From Oscillospiraceae bacterium (GTDB taxonomy: Bacteria; Bacillota; Clostridia; Oscillospirales; Acutalibacteraceae), in contig SVOY01000009.1 of the NCBI GenBank assembly GCA_015066105.1, positions 40,727-104,726 on the forward strand: a stretch of 64,000 nucleotides of DNA, written 5' to 3'. A program made the translations under genes and the position numbers. Of the stretch, positions 24,597 through 33,670 are shown one piece after another. A model generated the notes under the pieces. It worked only from the letters and a program-made list of their open reading frames with translations, was not told the origin of the DNA and ran no database searches. Each line of letters starts with the position of its first letter. Within the stretch, counting starts at the first letter, position 1.

Positions 24597-26213
24597 TCAA
24601 TATTTTCTTTTGATTTTGTGGGTGGTGGTTTTATCAAAGCCGTCTTTTCTCACGGTAACCTTTTTAATCCTTTTGTAAGAGGGGAGAATTCTGTTTATTC
24701 CCCTTACGGTTTCATTTATGAGTGCCTTGATTTCCTCATCTGAGGGGGCCTGCTTTTTCAGCTTATGACTTACTGCCTCGCTGTCTGGAAGAATTTCACA
24801 GCTTACAATATCTCCCTTTTCCGCATAAACAAGGCTTTCACTTATATAGGGGCTTCTGTTAAGGCGGAATTCAAGCTCCTCGGGATAAATGTTTTTGCCG
24901 TTTTTTGTAACAATTACGTTTTTGCATCTGCCGCTTATGCGGTATCTGCCGTTTTTGTCACAGTGGCCGAGGTCACCCGTGCAGAACCACCCGTCGCGGA
25001 AAACCGCCTTGGTGGCCTCTTCGTTTTTATAATAGCCCTTCATTACCATCGGGCCCTTTACAAGAATTTCACCCACGCCCTTTTCGTCGGGGCGGTCAAT
25101 TTTAACCTCGGTTTCACCGAGAGGTCTGCCCACGGTGTCGGGCGTTCTGTCATTAAGGCTGTTGCATATTACAATGGGGGAGCACTCCGTAAGGCCGTAG
25201 CCGATAATCACCCTGAAGCCGAAAAGCTCAAAATCCTCGGCAACGGATACCTGAAGCGCGGCAGCACCGACAATTATCGTTTTAAGGCGATTGCCGAAAA
25301 ATGAGTGAATATCCGAAAAGAGCTTTTTCCTTTTATCCTCACCTACGGCTGAGGACATAATTGAAGCAAGGCGGAATTTGCGAAGCATACCCTTTTTTTC
25401 AATTTCGTCAAGGATTCTTTCGTGAAGCTTTTCAAGAATGAGCGGCACCGTTACAAAAACCGTAGGAGAAAAGGTCTGAAAGCTGCGGCTCAAATATCTT
25501 ATTCCGCCGCAGAAGGCCACGCTTCCTCCGCAAAAAAGAATCATAAGAAGTGCCATTGCCTCATAGGTGTGATGAAGCGGAAGAAGTGAAAGGGAGCGGT
25601 CTGTTTCTCCGATTTTAACGTTGTCCCTTACAAGAAAAAGGTCACTGCAAAGGTTACGGTTTGAAAGCATAACACCCTTGCTTGTGCCCGTTGTGCCCGA
25701 GGTGAAAAGGAGCACTGCAAGTGCATCGGGGTCGGGAGCGGCTTCAAGCTCAAAGCCCTCTTTTAAAAGGTGCTTTCCCTTGCTTATGAGCGGATAAAGC
25801 CCTGCCTCGGCATCCTCAAAGCAAACATGTTTTACGTCCTCGGCCCTTTTCAGCTTTTCAAGGACGGACGTGTCGCCAAGCACGGCCTTTACTTCAGCAA
25901 AGGAGATTATACTGTCAACATCCTCTGAGGAAAGCTCGCGGTCAACGGGCACGGCAACAATACCTGCCGAAAGGCAGGCAAGGTAGCTTACGCACCATTC
26001 GTAGCTGTTATAGCCGATAATTGCCGCCTTTTTGCCCTTCATTTTAAATTCGTGCAAAAGAGCAACGGCAAGTCCGTCAACGTCTCTTTTCATTTCCTTG
26101 TAGCTTATTTCGGATTTTCTGCCCTCGCCGTCAAGGAAGGTGAAGGCACAGTTATATTTGAATTTCTGCACACTGTTATCAAGAATTTCTTTTACTGTTT
26201 CGGGTCTTTGCAA
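24597..26213 (-). CDS. AMP-forming acyl-CoA synthetase-like ligase
   Basis: About 538 residues. ANL superfamily motifs are complete: LLFTSGTTGTSKGVMLSNRN (ATP/AMP-binding P-loop), IGYGLTECSPIV (A5), GWFCTGDLGHCDKNGRY (A7), and a C-terminal catalytic Lys region (KTTTHKIKRKY). It activates a carboxylic (probably long-chain fatty) acid by adenylation. The start is uncertain. A TTG at 26213 has GGCGGTGA 5 bases upstream; the frame could extend to a TTG at 26234 without a ribosome site. It lies 95 bases upstream of recD2 on the same strand. Confidence 0.85.
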   Translation of the reverse strand: MQRPETVKEILDNSVQKFKYNCAFTFLDGEGRKSEISYKEMKRDVDGLAVALLHEFKMKGKKAAIIGYNSYEWCVSYLACLSAGIVAVPVDRELSSEDVDSIISFAEVKAVLGDTSVLEKLKRAEDVKHVCFEDAEAGLYPLISKGKHLLKEGFELEAAPDPDALAVLLFTSGTTGTSKGVMLSNRNLCSDLFLVRDNVKIGETDRSLSLLPLHHTYEAMALLMILFCGGSVAFCGGIRYLSRSFQTFSPTVFVTVPLILEKLHERILDEIEKKGMLRKFRLASIMSSAVGEDKRKKLFSDIHSFFGNRLKTIIVGAAALQVSVAEDFELFGFRVIIGYGLTECSPIVICNSLNDRTPDTVGRPLGETEVKIDRPDEKGVGEILVKGPMVMKGYYKNEEATKAVFRDGWFCTGDLGHCDKNGRYRISGRCKNVIVTKNGKNIYPEELEFRLNRSPYISESLVYAEKGDIVSCEILPDSEAVSHKLKKQAPSDEEIKALINETVRGINRILPSYKRIKKVTVRKDGFDKTTTHKIKRKY

Positions 26214-26313
26214 AAAAATCACCGCCTGGTTCAATCATATATATAAATATGATTTTCAAAAGGCGGCTGAATATTCATTCTTGATTATTTTACAATAATT
26301 TATCCCGAAATAT

Positions 26314-26342
26314 TTGACTTTTTCTCTGTGAATATATAATAT
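26314..26342 (+). promoter_or_regulatory. Promoter of the deo/nucleoside salvage operon
   Basis: TTGACT (26314-26319) with TATAAT at 26335-26340 (spacer 15) or TAATAT at 26337-26342 (spacer 17). About 40 bases before the deoC start. I saw no clear palindromic operator. Confidence 0.6.
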
Positions 26343-26376
26343 TAAATCAGATACAATAACTATGGAGGTAAAAGCT

Positions 26377-27042
26377 ATGGATATCAAAGAAATTCTTTCA
26401 AGGGTTGACCACACCGTTTTGGGTCAGAGTGCCACGTGGGAGGACATCAGGACTCTTTGCGACGACGGAATGAAATACGGCTGTGCAAGCGTTTGCATTG
26501 CACCCTGCTTTGTGAAAAAGGCAAAGGAATATGTCGGCAACAGCCTTAAAATCTGTACGGTTATCGGTTTTCCCAACGGTTACAACACAACGGCCGTAAA
26601 GGCCTTTGAGGCCGCAGAGGCCGTGAAGGACGGTGCTGACGAAATCGATATGGTAATAAATATCGGTATGTTAAAGGAAAAGCGTTATGACGACGTGCTT
26701 TATGAAATCAATGCAGTTAAAAAGGCCTGCGACGGAAGGCTCTTAAAGGTTATTATAGAAACCTGTCTTCTTACCGAGGAAGAAAAAATAAAAATGTGCG
26801 GGATAGTCTCCCTTTCCGAGGCGGACTATATCAAAACCTCAACGGGCTTTTCCTCGGGCGGTGCCACAAGAGAGGATATTGCTCTTTTTAAAAAGCACGT
26901 ATCTGATGTGACGCTTATCAAGGCGGCGGGCGGCATTGCAAGCCTTGAGGACGCCGAGGATATGCTAAGGCTCGGTGCATCAAGGCTCGGCACAAGCAGA
27001 ATTGTGAAGCTTGTGAAAAATGAGCAGGGCGAGGGCTACTGA
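26377..27042 (+). CDS. deoC: Deoxyribose-phosphate aldolase
   Basis: 221 residues, the usual DeoC length. It cleaves 2-deoxyribose 5-phosphate to acetaldehyde and glyceraldehyde 3-phosphate. Family motifs: RVDHTVL, ICTVIGFPNGYNTT, DEIDMVINIG, the first catalytic Lys in LKVIIETCLL, the Schiff-base Lys in DYIKTSTGFSSGGAT, and IKAAGGI. The ATG at 26377 has TGGAGG 6-12 bases upstream; an ATG at 26362 precedes that site. First gene of the operon. Confidence 0.95.
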   Translation: MDIKEILSRVDHTVLGQSATWEDIRTLCDDGMKYGCASVCIAPCFVKKAKEYVGNSLKICTVIGFPNGYNTTAVKAFEAAEAVKDGADEIDMVINIGMLKEKRYDDVLYEINAVKKACDGRLLKVIIETCLLTEEEKIKMCGIVSLSEADYIKTSTGFSSGGATREDIALFKKHVSDVTLIKAAGGIASLEDAEDMLRLGASRLGTSRIVKLVKNEQGEGY

Positions 27043-27113
27043 TAAGGGCTCAAAGCCGTAAAAGCTTTCACGGTCTGTCTTTACTTTTACTACTTAATAA
27101 AAGGAGAAATGAT

Positions 27114-27833
27114 ATGAACACACCCCATATAAATTTACTTGACGAAATCGGCTTTGCAAAAACCGTGCTTATGCCCGGTGACCCCTTAAGGGCAAAAATG
27201 ATAGCAGAAACCTTTCTTGAAAACGCAGTGCTTGTAAATAATGTAAGAAACATACAGGGCTATACGGGCTACTACAAGGGCCACAAGGTATCCGTAATGG
27301 CAAGCGGTATGGGTATGCCCTCAATAGGAATTTATTCCTACGAGCTTTATAAGTTTTTCGGCGTTGAAAACATTATCCGTATCGGCTCTGCTGGCGGCAT
27401 AGGTGAGGGTATAAGGCTCCGCGACGTTGTTGCAGGCATAGGTGCCAACACAAATTCCGCCTTTTTAAAGCAGTACGGTGTTACGGGTACCCTTGCACCT
27501 ACGGCAAGCTATGAGCTTCTGAAAACCGCCGATGAGTGTGCAAGGGAAATCGGCATTGAGCTTAAGGTCGGCAATCTTCTTTCCTCAGATACCTTTTATG
27601 ATGCTGATGAAAAGAGCCTTGAAAAGTGGGCCGGGGCAGGCTCACTTGCCGTTGAGATGGAGGCGGCCGCCCTTTATCTTAATGCAATGCACCTTAAAAA
27701 GAGGGCACTTGCAATCTGCACAATATCGGACCTTCCCTTTACGGGTGAGGCCTGCACTGCCGAGGAAAGGCAGAATACCTTCACTGATATGATGAAAATT
27801 GCCCTTGAAGCAGCAGTGAGGCTTGATAAATAA
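27114..27833 (+). CDS. deoD: Purine nucleoside phosphorylase, DeoD type
   Basis: 239 residues. A hexameric-type nucleoside phosphorylase of the NP-I family: MPGDPLRAKMIAE, GMGMPSIGIYSYEL, RIGSAGG and VEMEAAALY with the conserved Glu, and CTISDLPFTGE with the Asp that favours purine bases. It releases the base from (deoxy)adenosine, inosine or guanosine, giving (deoxy)ribose 1-phosphate for DeoB. AAGGAG precedes the ATG. Its stop overlaps the deoB start by one base (TAATG). Confidence 0.95.
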   Translation: MNTPHINLLDEIGFAKTVLMPGDPLRAKMIAETFLENAVLVNNVRNIQGYTGYYKGHKVSVMASGMGMPSIGIYSYELYKFFGVENIIRIGSAGGIGEGIRLRDVVAGIGANTNSAFLKQYGVTGTLAPTASYELLKTADECAREIGIELKVGNLLSSDTFYDADEKSLEKWAGAGSLAVEMEAAALYLNAMHLKKRALAICTISDLPFTGEACTAEERQNTFTDMMKIALEAAVRLDK

Positions 27834-29005
27834 TGAAAATAAAAAGAGTATTTTTAGTTGTGCTTGACTCCTTCGGCATTGGCGAAATGAAGGACAGTCA
27901 CCTTTACGGCGATGAGGGCAGCAACACCCTTTACTCCTGCTTTAAGCAAAAGGAATTTGACGTGCCTAATATGAAAAGGCTTGGCCTTTTCAATATTGAC
28001 GGAGTTACCTTCGGTCAGAGGGAGGAAAGCCCTACAGGTGCCTACGGACGCTTTGCGGAAAGGAGTAAGGGCAAGGATACCACCACCGGTCACTGGGAAA
28101 TTGCGGGAATTGTTTCAGAAAAGCCCTTTCCCACCTATCCCGACGGCTTTCCCGAGGAGATACTTGAGGAGTTTACCCGAAAAACGGGCAGAGGCGTGCT
28201 TTGCAACAAGCCTTATTCGGGCACTAAGGTAATAGAGGATTACGGCAAAGAGCACCTTGAAACGGGAAAGCTCATCGTTTACACCTCGGCAGACAGCGTT
28301 TTTCAGATTGCGGCTCATGAGAGCCTTGTGCCGCCCGAAAAGCTTTATGAATACTGCCGCACGGCAAGAGAAATTCTTAAGGGCGACCACGCCGTGGGCA
28401 GAGTTATTGCAAGACCCTTTGAGGGTGAATATCCCGATTTTAAAAGAACCTCAAACCGCCACGACTTTTCACTTCTTCCCCCGGGGGATACCCTTATTGA
28501 CGTGCTCACAAAAAGTGGCCTTGAGGTAATTCCCATAGGTAAGATTTACGATATTTTTGCGGGCAAGGGTTTGTGCAGGGCTTTTCCCACAAGCTCAAAC
28601 GCTCACGGTATGGAGCTGACGGAAAAGGCTCTTGACAAAGACTTCAGAGGTCTCTGCTTTACAAACCTTGTGGATTTTGATATGCACTACGGTCACCGTA
28701 ATGATGCGCCCGGCTATGCGAGGACACTTGCTGAATTTGACCGCCGGCTCGGCGACTTTATGCTAAAAATGAAAGAGGACGACCTTCTTATGCTCACCGC
28801 CGACCACGGCTGTGACCCTCTTACCGAAAGCACCGACCATTCAAGGGAGTATGTGCCCTTGCTTGTTTACGGCAAGCGTGTAAGGCCCGTAAACCTCGGC
28901 ACGCGCCAAAGCTTTGCGGATATCGGCAAAACCGTTGAGGATATATTCGGCATCAGCTCATCAATCAGCGGAGAAAGCTTTAAAAATGATATTATCGGAG
29001 AATAA
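27833..29005 (+). CDS. deoB: Phosphopentomutase
   Basis: 390 residues, full length for DeoB of the alkaline phosphatase superfamily. It interconverts (deoxy)ribose 1- and 5-phosphate. Metal-binding parts are VVLDSFGIGEM, KDTTTGHWEIAG (with the phosphorylated Thr region), VDFDMHYGHRND and LTADHGCDP. Translation is coupled to deoD by a one-base overlap, and cdd follows after 2 bases, so these genes are expressed together. Confidence 0.95.
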   Translation: MKIKRVFLVVLDSFGIGEMKDSHLYGDEGSNTLYSCFKQKEFDVPNMKRLGLFNIDGVTFGQREESPTGAYGRFAERSKGKDTTTGHWEIAGIVSEKPFPTYPDGFPEEILEEFTRKTGRGVLCNKPYSGTKVIEDYGKEHLETGKLIVYTSADSVFQIAAHESLVPPEKLYEYCRTAREILKGDHAVGRVIARPFEGEYPDFKRTSNRHDFSLLPPGDTLIDVLTKSGLEVIPIGKIYDIFAGKGLCRAFPTSSNAHGMELTEKALDKDFRGLCFTNLVDFDMHYGHRNDAPGYARTLAEFDRRLGDFMLKMKEDDLLMLTADHGCDPLTESTDHSREYVPLLVYGKRVRPVNLGTRQSFADIGKTVEDIFGISSSISGESFKNDIIGE

Positions 29006-29007
29006 AA

Positions 29008-29415
29008 ATGACAAATGTTGAGCTTATAGAAAAAGCAAAAAAGGCGGCTGAGAATGCCTATGCGCCCTATTCGGGCTTTAAGGTAGGCGCGGCCCTTCTT
29101 ACAAAAAGCGGCAGAGTTTATCTCGGCTGTAATATTGAAAGCTCCTCCTTTTCACCCACAAACTGTGCCGAAAGGACAGCCTTTTTCAAGGCGGTGAGTG
29201 AGGGCGAAAGGGAGTTTGAAAAAATTGCCGTTGCAGGCGGCAAAAACGGCGACTTTTCAGATTATTGCACCCCCTGCGGTGTCTGCCGTCAGGTTATGAG
29301 TGAATTCTGCGGCGAAGATTTTAAGGTGCTTCTCGGCAAAAACGGCGAGGAGGAGTACAGGGAGCTTACCCTCGGTGAGCTTTTGCCCCACAGCTTCAGC
29401 CTTAAGGCACAGTAA
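29008..29415 (+). CDS. cdd: Cytidine deaminase
   Basis: 135 residues, tetrameric zinc cytidine deaminase type. The zinc site is NCAERTAFF (Cys plus the catalytic Glu) and CTPCGVCRQVM (two Cys). PYSGFKVGAALL and the GCNIESSSF loop are family signatures. It converts (deoxy)cytidine to (deoxy)uridine and completes the salvage pathway. GGAG lies within the end of deoB. The stop codon is the first three bases of a repeat end that matches the 9.8-kb MITE-like element. Confidence 0.94.
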   Translation: MTNVELIEKAKKAAENAYAPYSGFKVGAALLTKSGRVYLGCNIESSSFSPTNCAERTAFFKAVSEGEREFEKIAVAGGKNGDFSDYCTPCGVCRQVMSEFCGEDFKVLLGKNGEEEYRELTLGELLPHSFSLKAQ

Positions 29416-29458
29416 ATCGGGCATTTAAACCTTATCAGGCTCGATTGCTGTCACCTTA
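29413..29458. repeat. Solitary copy of the MITE-like end
   Basis: About 46 bases matching the right inverted end of the element at 9.8-10.1 kb: TAAATCGGGCATTTAA, CCTTATCAGGCTCGATTG and CTGTCACCTTA line up with few changes. No second end is nearby. The first TAA serves as the cdd stop codon. Confidence 0.6.
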
Positions 29459-29467
29459 AAATGTTTT

Positions 29468-29508
29468 AAAAAGCCTTTGAGTTTTAATTGTTGCTCAAAG
29501 GCTTTTTT
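29468..29508 (+). terminator. Rho-independent terminator after cdd
   Basis: AAAAAGCCTTTGAG pairs perfectly with CTCAAAGGCTTTTT over 14 bases, and the T-run is part of the stem end. It separates the deo operon from the lipoprotein gene. Confidence 0.9.
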
Positions 29509-29594
29509 CATTTGTATGATTATATTTTCCCTTGAAATGTCCAAAACTCCTTTTAACAGAAGTATTACTTCTTTAAATTTACAGGAGGACACCT

Positions 29595-30806
29595 ATGAAA
29601 AAAATTATTGCATTATTGCTCGTTTTTACAGTTTTCTTTGCTTTTGCCGCCTGCGGCAAAAACGGTGATGACACAACCACCACCAAAAATTCAGAAACCG
29701 TAAAGCCGAGCCAATCACAGACAACCACCGGAAAAAACAGTGATGAGAGCGAAAACGGCTACAGTAAAATTCCCGACACAATGAGCACCGAGGACGGCAA
29801 ATATGAAATTGCCTTTGTTACGGATATCGGTCAGCTGCTTGACAAATCCTTCAACCAGGGCACCTGGGAGGGCGTTAAAAAATACGCCTACGATAATGAA
29901 AAAAGCTACAAGTATTATCAGCCTGCAAACGGCAACCAGGCAACCGATACCGACCGCTTCAACGCTATGAGGGCGGCGGCAACGGCAGGCGCAAGGGTTG
30001 TTATATGTGCAGGCTATCTGCAGGAGGAGGCCCTTAAAAGGGCGGCAACCGAATTCCCCGAGGTTAAATTCATCTTCATTGACGGACAGGTTATAAAGGA
30101 CGGTGAGGGCGAGGAGGAAAAGGCCCTTTCCAACGTGGCCGCCGTTGATTATAACGAGGAGCAGTCCGGCTACCTTGCAGGCTACGCCGCAGTTATGGAG
30201 GGCTACACAAGGCTTGGCTTTACCGGCGGTGGCGGCGGAAACAATCCCTCCTGCAACCGCTTTGCTTACGGCTATGCCCAGGGTATTGAGCAGGCGGCAG
30301 AAAAGCTGGATAAGGAGGTAGAACTCACCCTGAGCTGGGAGTACGGCTCAGCCTTTTCGCCCTCGGCTGAGCTTCAGACAATGCTTGGCGGTTGGTACGC
30401 AAAGGGCACAGAGGTAATTTTTTGCTGCGGAGGCCCTATGTGTCAGTCAGCCTTTGCGGCGGCCTCTGCCAATGACGGTGCGGTTATCGGCTGCGACGTT
30501 GATCAGTCGTCGGAATCAGATACGGTTATAACCTCAGCCATGAAGGGGCTTCAGAAATCCGTTGAGCTTATGCTTGACAAGGTCTATAAGGATAAATGGG
30601 ATGAAATAGGCGGCAAGCAGACAACTCTCGGTGCAAAGCAGGGGGCAGTAGGTCTGCCCGAGGACAGCTGGAGCATGAAGAATTTTACCGTGGAGTCCTA
30701 CAACAAGCTTTTTACCGCCATGAAGGATGGCGAAATAAAGGTTGACAGAGACTATTCAAAGCTTAAGCAGGAAAGCTTTGAAAAGCTGAAGCTTGTTATT
30801 GTTTAA
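29595..30806 (+). CDS. BMP family nucleoside-binding lipoprotein
   Basis: 403 residues. The signal peptide ends in the lipobox AAC (FAFAACGKNG). A Ser/Thr-rich linker precedes the BMP/PnrA-like domain: VTDIGQLLDKSFNQGTWEGV, VVICAGYLQEEAL, KFIFIDGQ, NVAAVDYNEEQSGYLAGYAA, LGFTGGGGGNNPSCNRFAYG. This family binds purine or other nucleosides for an ABC importer. No permease or ATPase gene follows, so its partners lie elsewhere. GGAGGA precedes the ATG. Location after the nucleoside catabolic operon agrees with the function. Confidence 0.88.
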   Translation: MKKIIALLLVFTVFFAFAACGKNGDDTTTTKNSETVKPSQSQTTTGKNSDESENGYSKIPDTMSTEDGKYEIAFVTDIGQLLDKSFNQGTWEGVKKYAYDNEKSYKYYQPANGNQATDTDRFNAMRAAATAGARVVICAGYLQEEALKRAATEFPEVKFIFIDGQVIKDGEGEEEKALSNVAAVDYNEEQSGYLAGYAAVMEGYTRLGFTGGGGGNNPSCNRFAYGYAQGIEQAAEKLDKEVELTLSWEYGSAFSPSAELQTMLGGWYAKGTEVIFCCGGPMCQSAFAAASANDGAVIGCDVDQSSESDTVITSAMKGLQKSVELMLDKVYKDKWDEIGGKQTTLGAKQGAVGLPEDSWSMKNFTVESYNKLFTAMKDGEIKVDRDYSKLKQESFEKLKLVIV

Positions 30807-30851
30807 AAGTAATTCCGATTTTTGGTCTGTGCTTAAAGCAACAGCTCCTCG

Positions 30852-30880
30852 TTGACTTGCCGGATTTTTTGTGATAAAAT
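30852..30880 (+). promoter_or_regulatory. Promoter of dusB
   Basis: TTGACT (30852-30857) and TAAAAT (30875-30880) with a 17-base spacer, 31 bases before the chosen start. Confidence 0.75.
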
Positions 30881-30910
30881 ACCCCGGAAGATATTTAAAG
30901 GGTGACAGAA

Positions 30911-31879
30911 ATGAAAATTGGTAACATTGAAATAGACGGTCGCACAGCCGCTCTTGCCCCTATGGCAGGGGTTGCGGACAGAGCCTTCAGAGAAATATGC
31001 GTTTCCTACGGCGCAAGCTACGTTGTAAGTGAAATGGTAAGCAGTAAGGGCCTTACAATGTGTGACAGAAAAAGCAAAAAGCTCCTTGCACTTTCCGAAG
31101 AGGAGAGACCTGCCGCGGCTCAGATTTTCGGTAACGACCCGCTTATTATGGCTGAAAGTGCAAGAGCCTGCCTTGCTTACAGCCCCGACGTAATTGACAT
31201 AAATATGGGCTGTCCCGCACCTAAAATTGCAGGCAACGGCGGTGGCAGTGCACTTCTGAAAAATCCCGACCTTGCCGAAGAAATAATGAAAAGCGTTAAA
31301 AATGCCGTTGATATTCCCGTAACGGTGAAAATCCGCCTCGGCTGGGATAAGGACAGCATAAACTGCATTGATATGGCAAAGCGCGCCGAAAGAGCCGGTA
31401 TGAGTGCCGTTACTCTCCACGGCAGAACGCGTCAGCAGATGTACGCACCGCCCGTAGACCTTTCGCTTATTGCCGAGGTTAAAAAGAGCATAGGTATTCC
31501 TCTTATCGGTAACGGAGACATAACCGACGGACCCTCTGCGGCAAGGATGCTTGAGGAAACGGGCTGTGATTATCTTATGGTAGGCAGGGGTGCTCTGGGC
31601 AGACCCTGGGTTTTCAGCCGGATAAACGCTTATCTGCAAAACGGTATTATTCTTCCCGAGCCGCCCGTAAGCGAAAGAATGCGTGTGATGATAAAGCACA
31701 TAAAGCTCATCTGTGAATATAAGGGCGAGCGTATAGGTATAAGAGAGGCACGCAAGCACGCCGCCTGGTACATAAAGGGTATACGCGGTGCGGCCGCTTA
31801 CCGTCAGCAGGTGGGGGCACTTGAAAGCATTGAACAGCTTGAGGAAATGGCATTTAAGATTGTGACTCAGACCGAGTAA
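30911..31879 (+). CDS. dusB: tRNA-dihydrouridine synthase
   Basis: 322 residues, DusB-type flavoenzyme reducing uridines in tRNA. It begins with an FMN-binding TIM barrel (LAPMAGVADRAFREI), followed by the catalytic loop DINMGCPAPKIAGNGGGSAL with its Cys, TVKIRLGWD, TLHGRTRQQMY, IGNGDI and LMVGRGALGRPWVF. The helical C-terminal RNA-binding part carries REARKHAAWYIKG. The ATG at 30911 is preceded by GGGTGA; the GTG at 30902 lies within that site. Confidence 0.93.
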   Translation: MKIGNIEIDGRTAALAPMAGVADRAFREICVSYGASYVVSEMVSSKGLTMCDRKSKKLLALSEEERPAAAQIFGNDPLIMAESARACLAYSPDVIDINMGCPAPKIAGNGGGSALLKNPDLAEEIMKSVKNAVDIPVTVKIRLGWDKDSINCIDMAKRAERAGMSAVTLHGRTRQQMYAPPVDLSLIAEVKKSIGIPLIGNGDITDGPSAARMLEETGCDYLMVGRGALGRPWVFSRINAYLQNGIILPEPPVSERMRVMIKHIKLICEYKGERIGIREARKHAAWYIKGIRGAAAYRQQVGALESIEQLEEMAFKIVTQTE

Positions 31880-31897
31880 ATGAGCATGAGGGATAAA

Positions 31898-31963
31898 AGG
31901 GGCCGGGAAAAATGTGCAGAATGAACAAACCGAGCCAAAGTAAGGCTTTCAGCCTTATTTTGG
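31898..31963. repeat. 3'-UTR repeat family head plus different hairpin
   Basis: GGGGCCGGGAAAAATGTGCA followed by AATGAACAAACCGAG resembles the segment at 48905-48941. It is followed by a hairpin pairing CCAAAGTAAGGCT (31935-31947) with AGCCTTATTTTGG (31951-31963), with no T-run. Confidence 0.5.
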
Positions 31964-32062
31964 GTTACCCGACGGCGTACAAGGGTACTCCGAGGGCGAG
32001 GCTTGCTTATAGCAAAAAATGCAAAAACACGGTTTTGTAATTATTGTATTTTTTTATAGTTT

Positions 32063-32136
32063 CAAAGGGTTTCTTTGGGAGCTTCGAATCCGAAGAAACC
32101 CTTTGTTTATCTTGGCTTTTACAGCCTCTTTTTTTA
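32063..32136 (-). repeat. Dispersed 3'-UTR hairpin, copy A
   Basis: On the minus strand, a GGCTGTAAAAGCCAAGATAA head leads into AAAGGGTTTCTTCGG, which pairs with the AAGAAACCCTTTG arm (the two arms span 32063-32105). It matches copies at 36.96 and 48.95 kb and lies after the antiporter gene. Confidence 0.65.
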
Positions 32137-32144
32137 CAAAAGAA

Positions 32145-32177
32145 ATGACACTTTGCACAGGGCTGTGAAAGTGTCAT
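32145..32177 (-). terminator. Terminator hairpin after the antiporter gene
   Basis: ATGACACTTTGCACAG pairs with CTGTGAAAGTGTCAT with one bulged base. On the minus strand it is followed by TTCTTTTGT. It lies 54 bases after the antiporter stop codon. Confidence 0.75.
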
Positions 32178-32230
32178 ATAGGGTTGCATATTTCGATAAA
32201 GGTAACTCCGGATGAAAAGCAGTGCTTCTT

Positions 32231-33520
32231 TTATACCACGTCTCGTCCCTTGGGCAGAGCCACCTTTTCCTTGTGGGGCTTGGGGCTGATGTCGCCTGCC
32301 CTTGTAAGAGCAATTTTTGTAAGCGTGGGGCCGAAAAGCTCATAAATCAGCACACCGAAAAGAACAATGTTGCGGATAATCACGCCGCTTTCGCCAATTT
32401 CCATTGCCGTAATTGACATTCCTAGGGCAACGCCTGCCTGGGGCAGAAGGGTGATGCCGAGATATTTCTGAATGTTGGGCTCACTTTTTGCAATAACGGA
32501 GCTCCAGCGTGCACCGAAGTATTTGCCGAGGCTTCTTGTGATGATGTAAATTATGCCGATACCGATTATGCTTAAATCGGTAAATACGGAAAACTCAAGC
32601 TCTGCACCGCTCAAAACGAAAAAGAGGATGAAAAGGGGAGCTGTCCATCTGTCGGTTTTTTCCATAAGGTTTGCGGAAAATTCGCACACATTGCAAAATA
32701 CGGTGCCCAGCATCATGCACACAAGAAGGGGAGAGAAGCCGATGTGCACGGGGCCGATGTGAAATTTGAGCTTTGAAAGGGCAACGGCAAGGAAAATTGC
32801 TGTAACAACAATGGCCTGACGCTTGCTTCTTGAATGGAAAAACTTTTCTGCAAAGGAAAGGCACCAGCCGAGAACTGCGCCGAGAGCAAGTGAAAACACA
32901 ATTTCGGCAATGGGGTCAACGAGCACGGAAACAAGGCTGAATTCGCCGAGGGTAAGAGCCTTTGCAATGCCGAAGGAAACGGCAAAGATAATAAGGCCTA
33001 CCGCATCGTCAAGGGCAACTATGGGAAGAAGAAGGTTTGTCAGCTTACCCTTTGCCTTATACTGGCGCACAACCATAAGCGTTGCCGCAGGTGCCGTTGC
33101 TGAGGCTATTGCACCGAGAATGATTGCGCTTGAAAGGGGAAGCTTATCCTCGCCGAGAATGAAGTGCAGGCCGATGAGTGCCACATCAACAACAAGGGTG
33201 GTGAAAATCGCCTGGAAAATGCCGATAATCGTTGCCTGCTTACCCGTGTGCTTAAGCTGTGAAAGACGGAATTCATCACCTATTGCAAAGGCGATGAAGC
33301 CAAGGGCAACGTCGTTGAGGATTGAAAGGTCGGCAACCTCGCTTACGTCGGTGAAGCCGATGCCTTTGATGCCGAGAAGACCGAGGCAGTAAGGGCCGAT
33401 GAGGATGCCTGCAATGAGATAGCCCGTAACGGCGGGAAGCTTAAGAGGCTTTACAACACGTGACATAAAAAGACCTGCCATAAGGGCGATTGATATACCG
33501 AGAAGTGTTTCCATTTCCAT
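32231..33520 (-). CDS. KefB/CPA2-type cation:proton antiporter
   Basis: 429 residues with about 12-13 membrane segments and no cytoplasmic TrkA domains, thus shorter than KefB. Family features: VVKPLKLPAVTGYLIAGILI at the start, GFIAFAIGDEFR, the SAIILGAIASATAPAATLMV helix, and a central LDDAVGLIIFAVSFG with the conserved Asp pair needed for ion exchange. The ATG at 33520 has GAAGG 10 bases upstream, and a second ATG follows two codons later. It probably exchanges Na+ or K+ for H+. Confidence 0.87.
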   Translation of the reverse strand: MEMETLLGISIALMAGLFMSRVVKPLKLPAVTGYLIAGILIGPYCLGLLGIKGIGFTDVSEVADLSILNDVALGFIAFAIGDEFRLSQLKHTGKQATIIGIFQAIFTTLVVDVALIGLHFILGEDKLPLSSAIILGAIASATAPAATLMVVRQYKAKGKLTNLLLPIVALDDAVGLIIFAVSFGIAKALTLGEFSLVSVLVDPIAEIVFSLALGAVLGWCLSFAEKFFHSRSKRQAIVVTAIFLAVALSKLKFHIGPVHIGFSPLLVCMMLGTVFCNVCEFSANLMEKTDRWTAPLFILFFVLSGAELEFSVFTDLSIIGIGIIYIITRSLGKYFGARWSSVIAKSEPNIQKYLGITLLPQAGVALGMSITAMEIGESGVIIRNIVLFGVLIYELFGPTLTKIALTRAGDISPKPHKEKVALPKGRDVV

Positions 33521-33559
33521 AAAGATATAACCTTCTTTACATTTAAAATTCCACACTGA

Positions 33560-33588
33560 ATTATAGGAGGGTACACCTTAAAAGTCAA
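33560..33588 (-). promoter_or_regulatory. Promoter of the antiporter gene
   Basis: On the minus strand, TTGACT (33583-33588) and TATAAT (33560-33565), spacer 17. Confidence 0.8.
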
Positions 33589-33670
33589 TCACGAAAATAT
33601 ACAATTTGGAACCGTAAAATCATAAATATTTATTAAAAGTAACGTATTCGTGATTTTTGATAAAAATATA

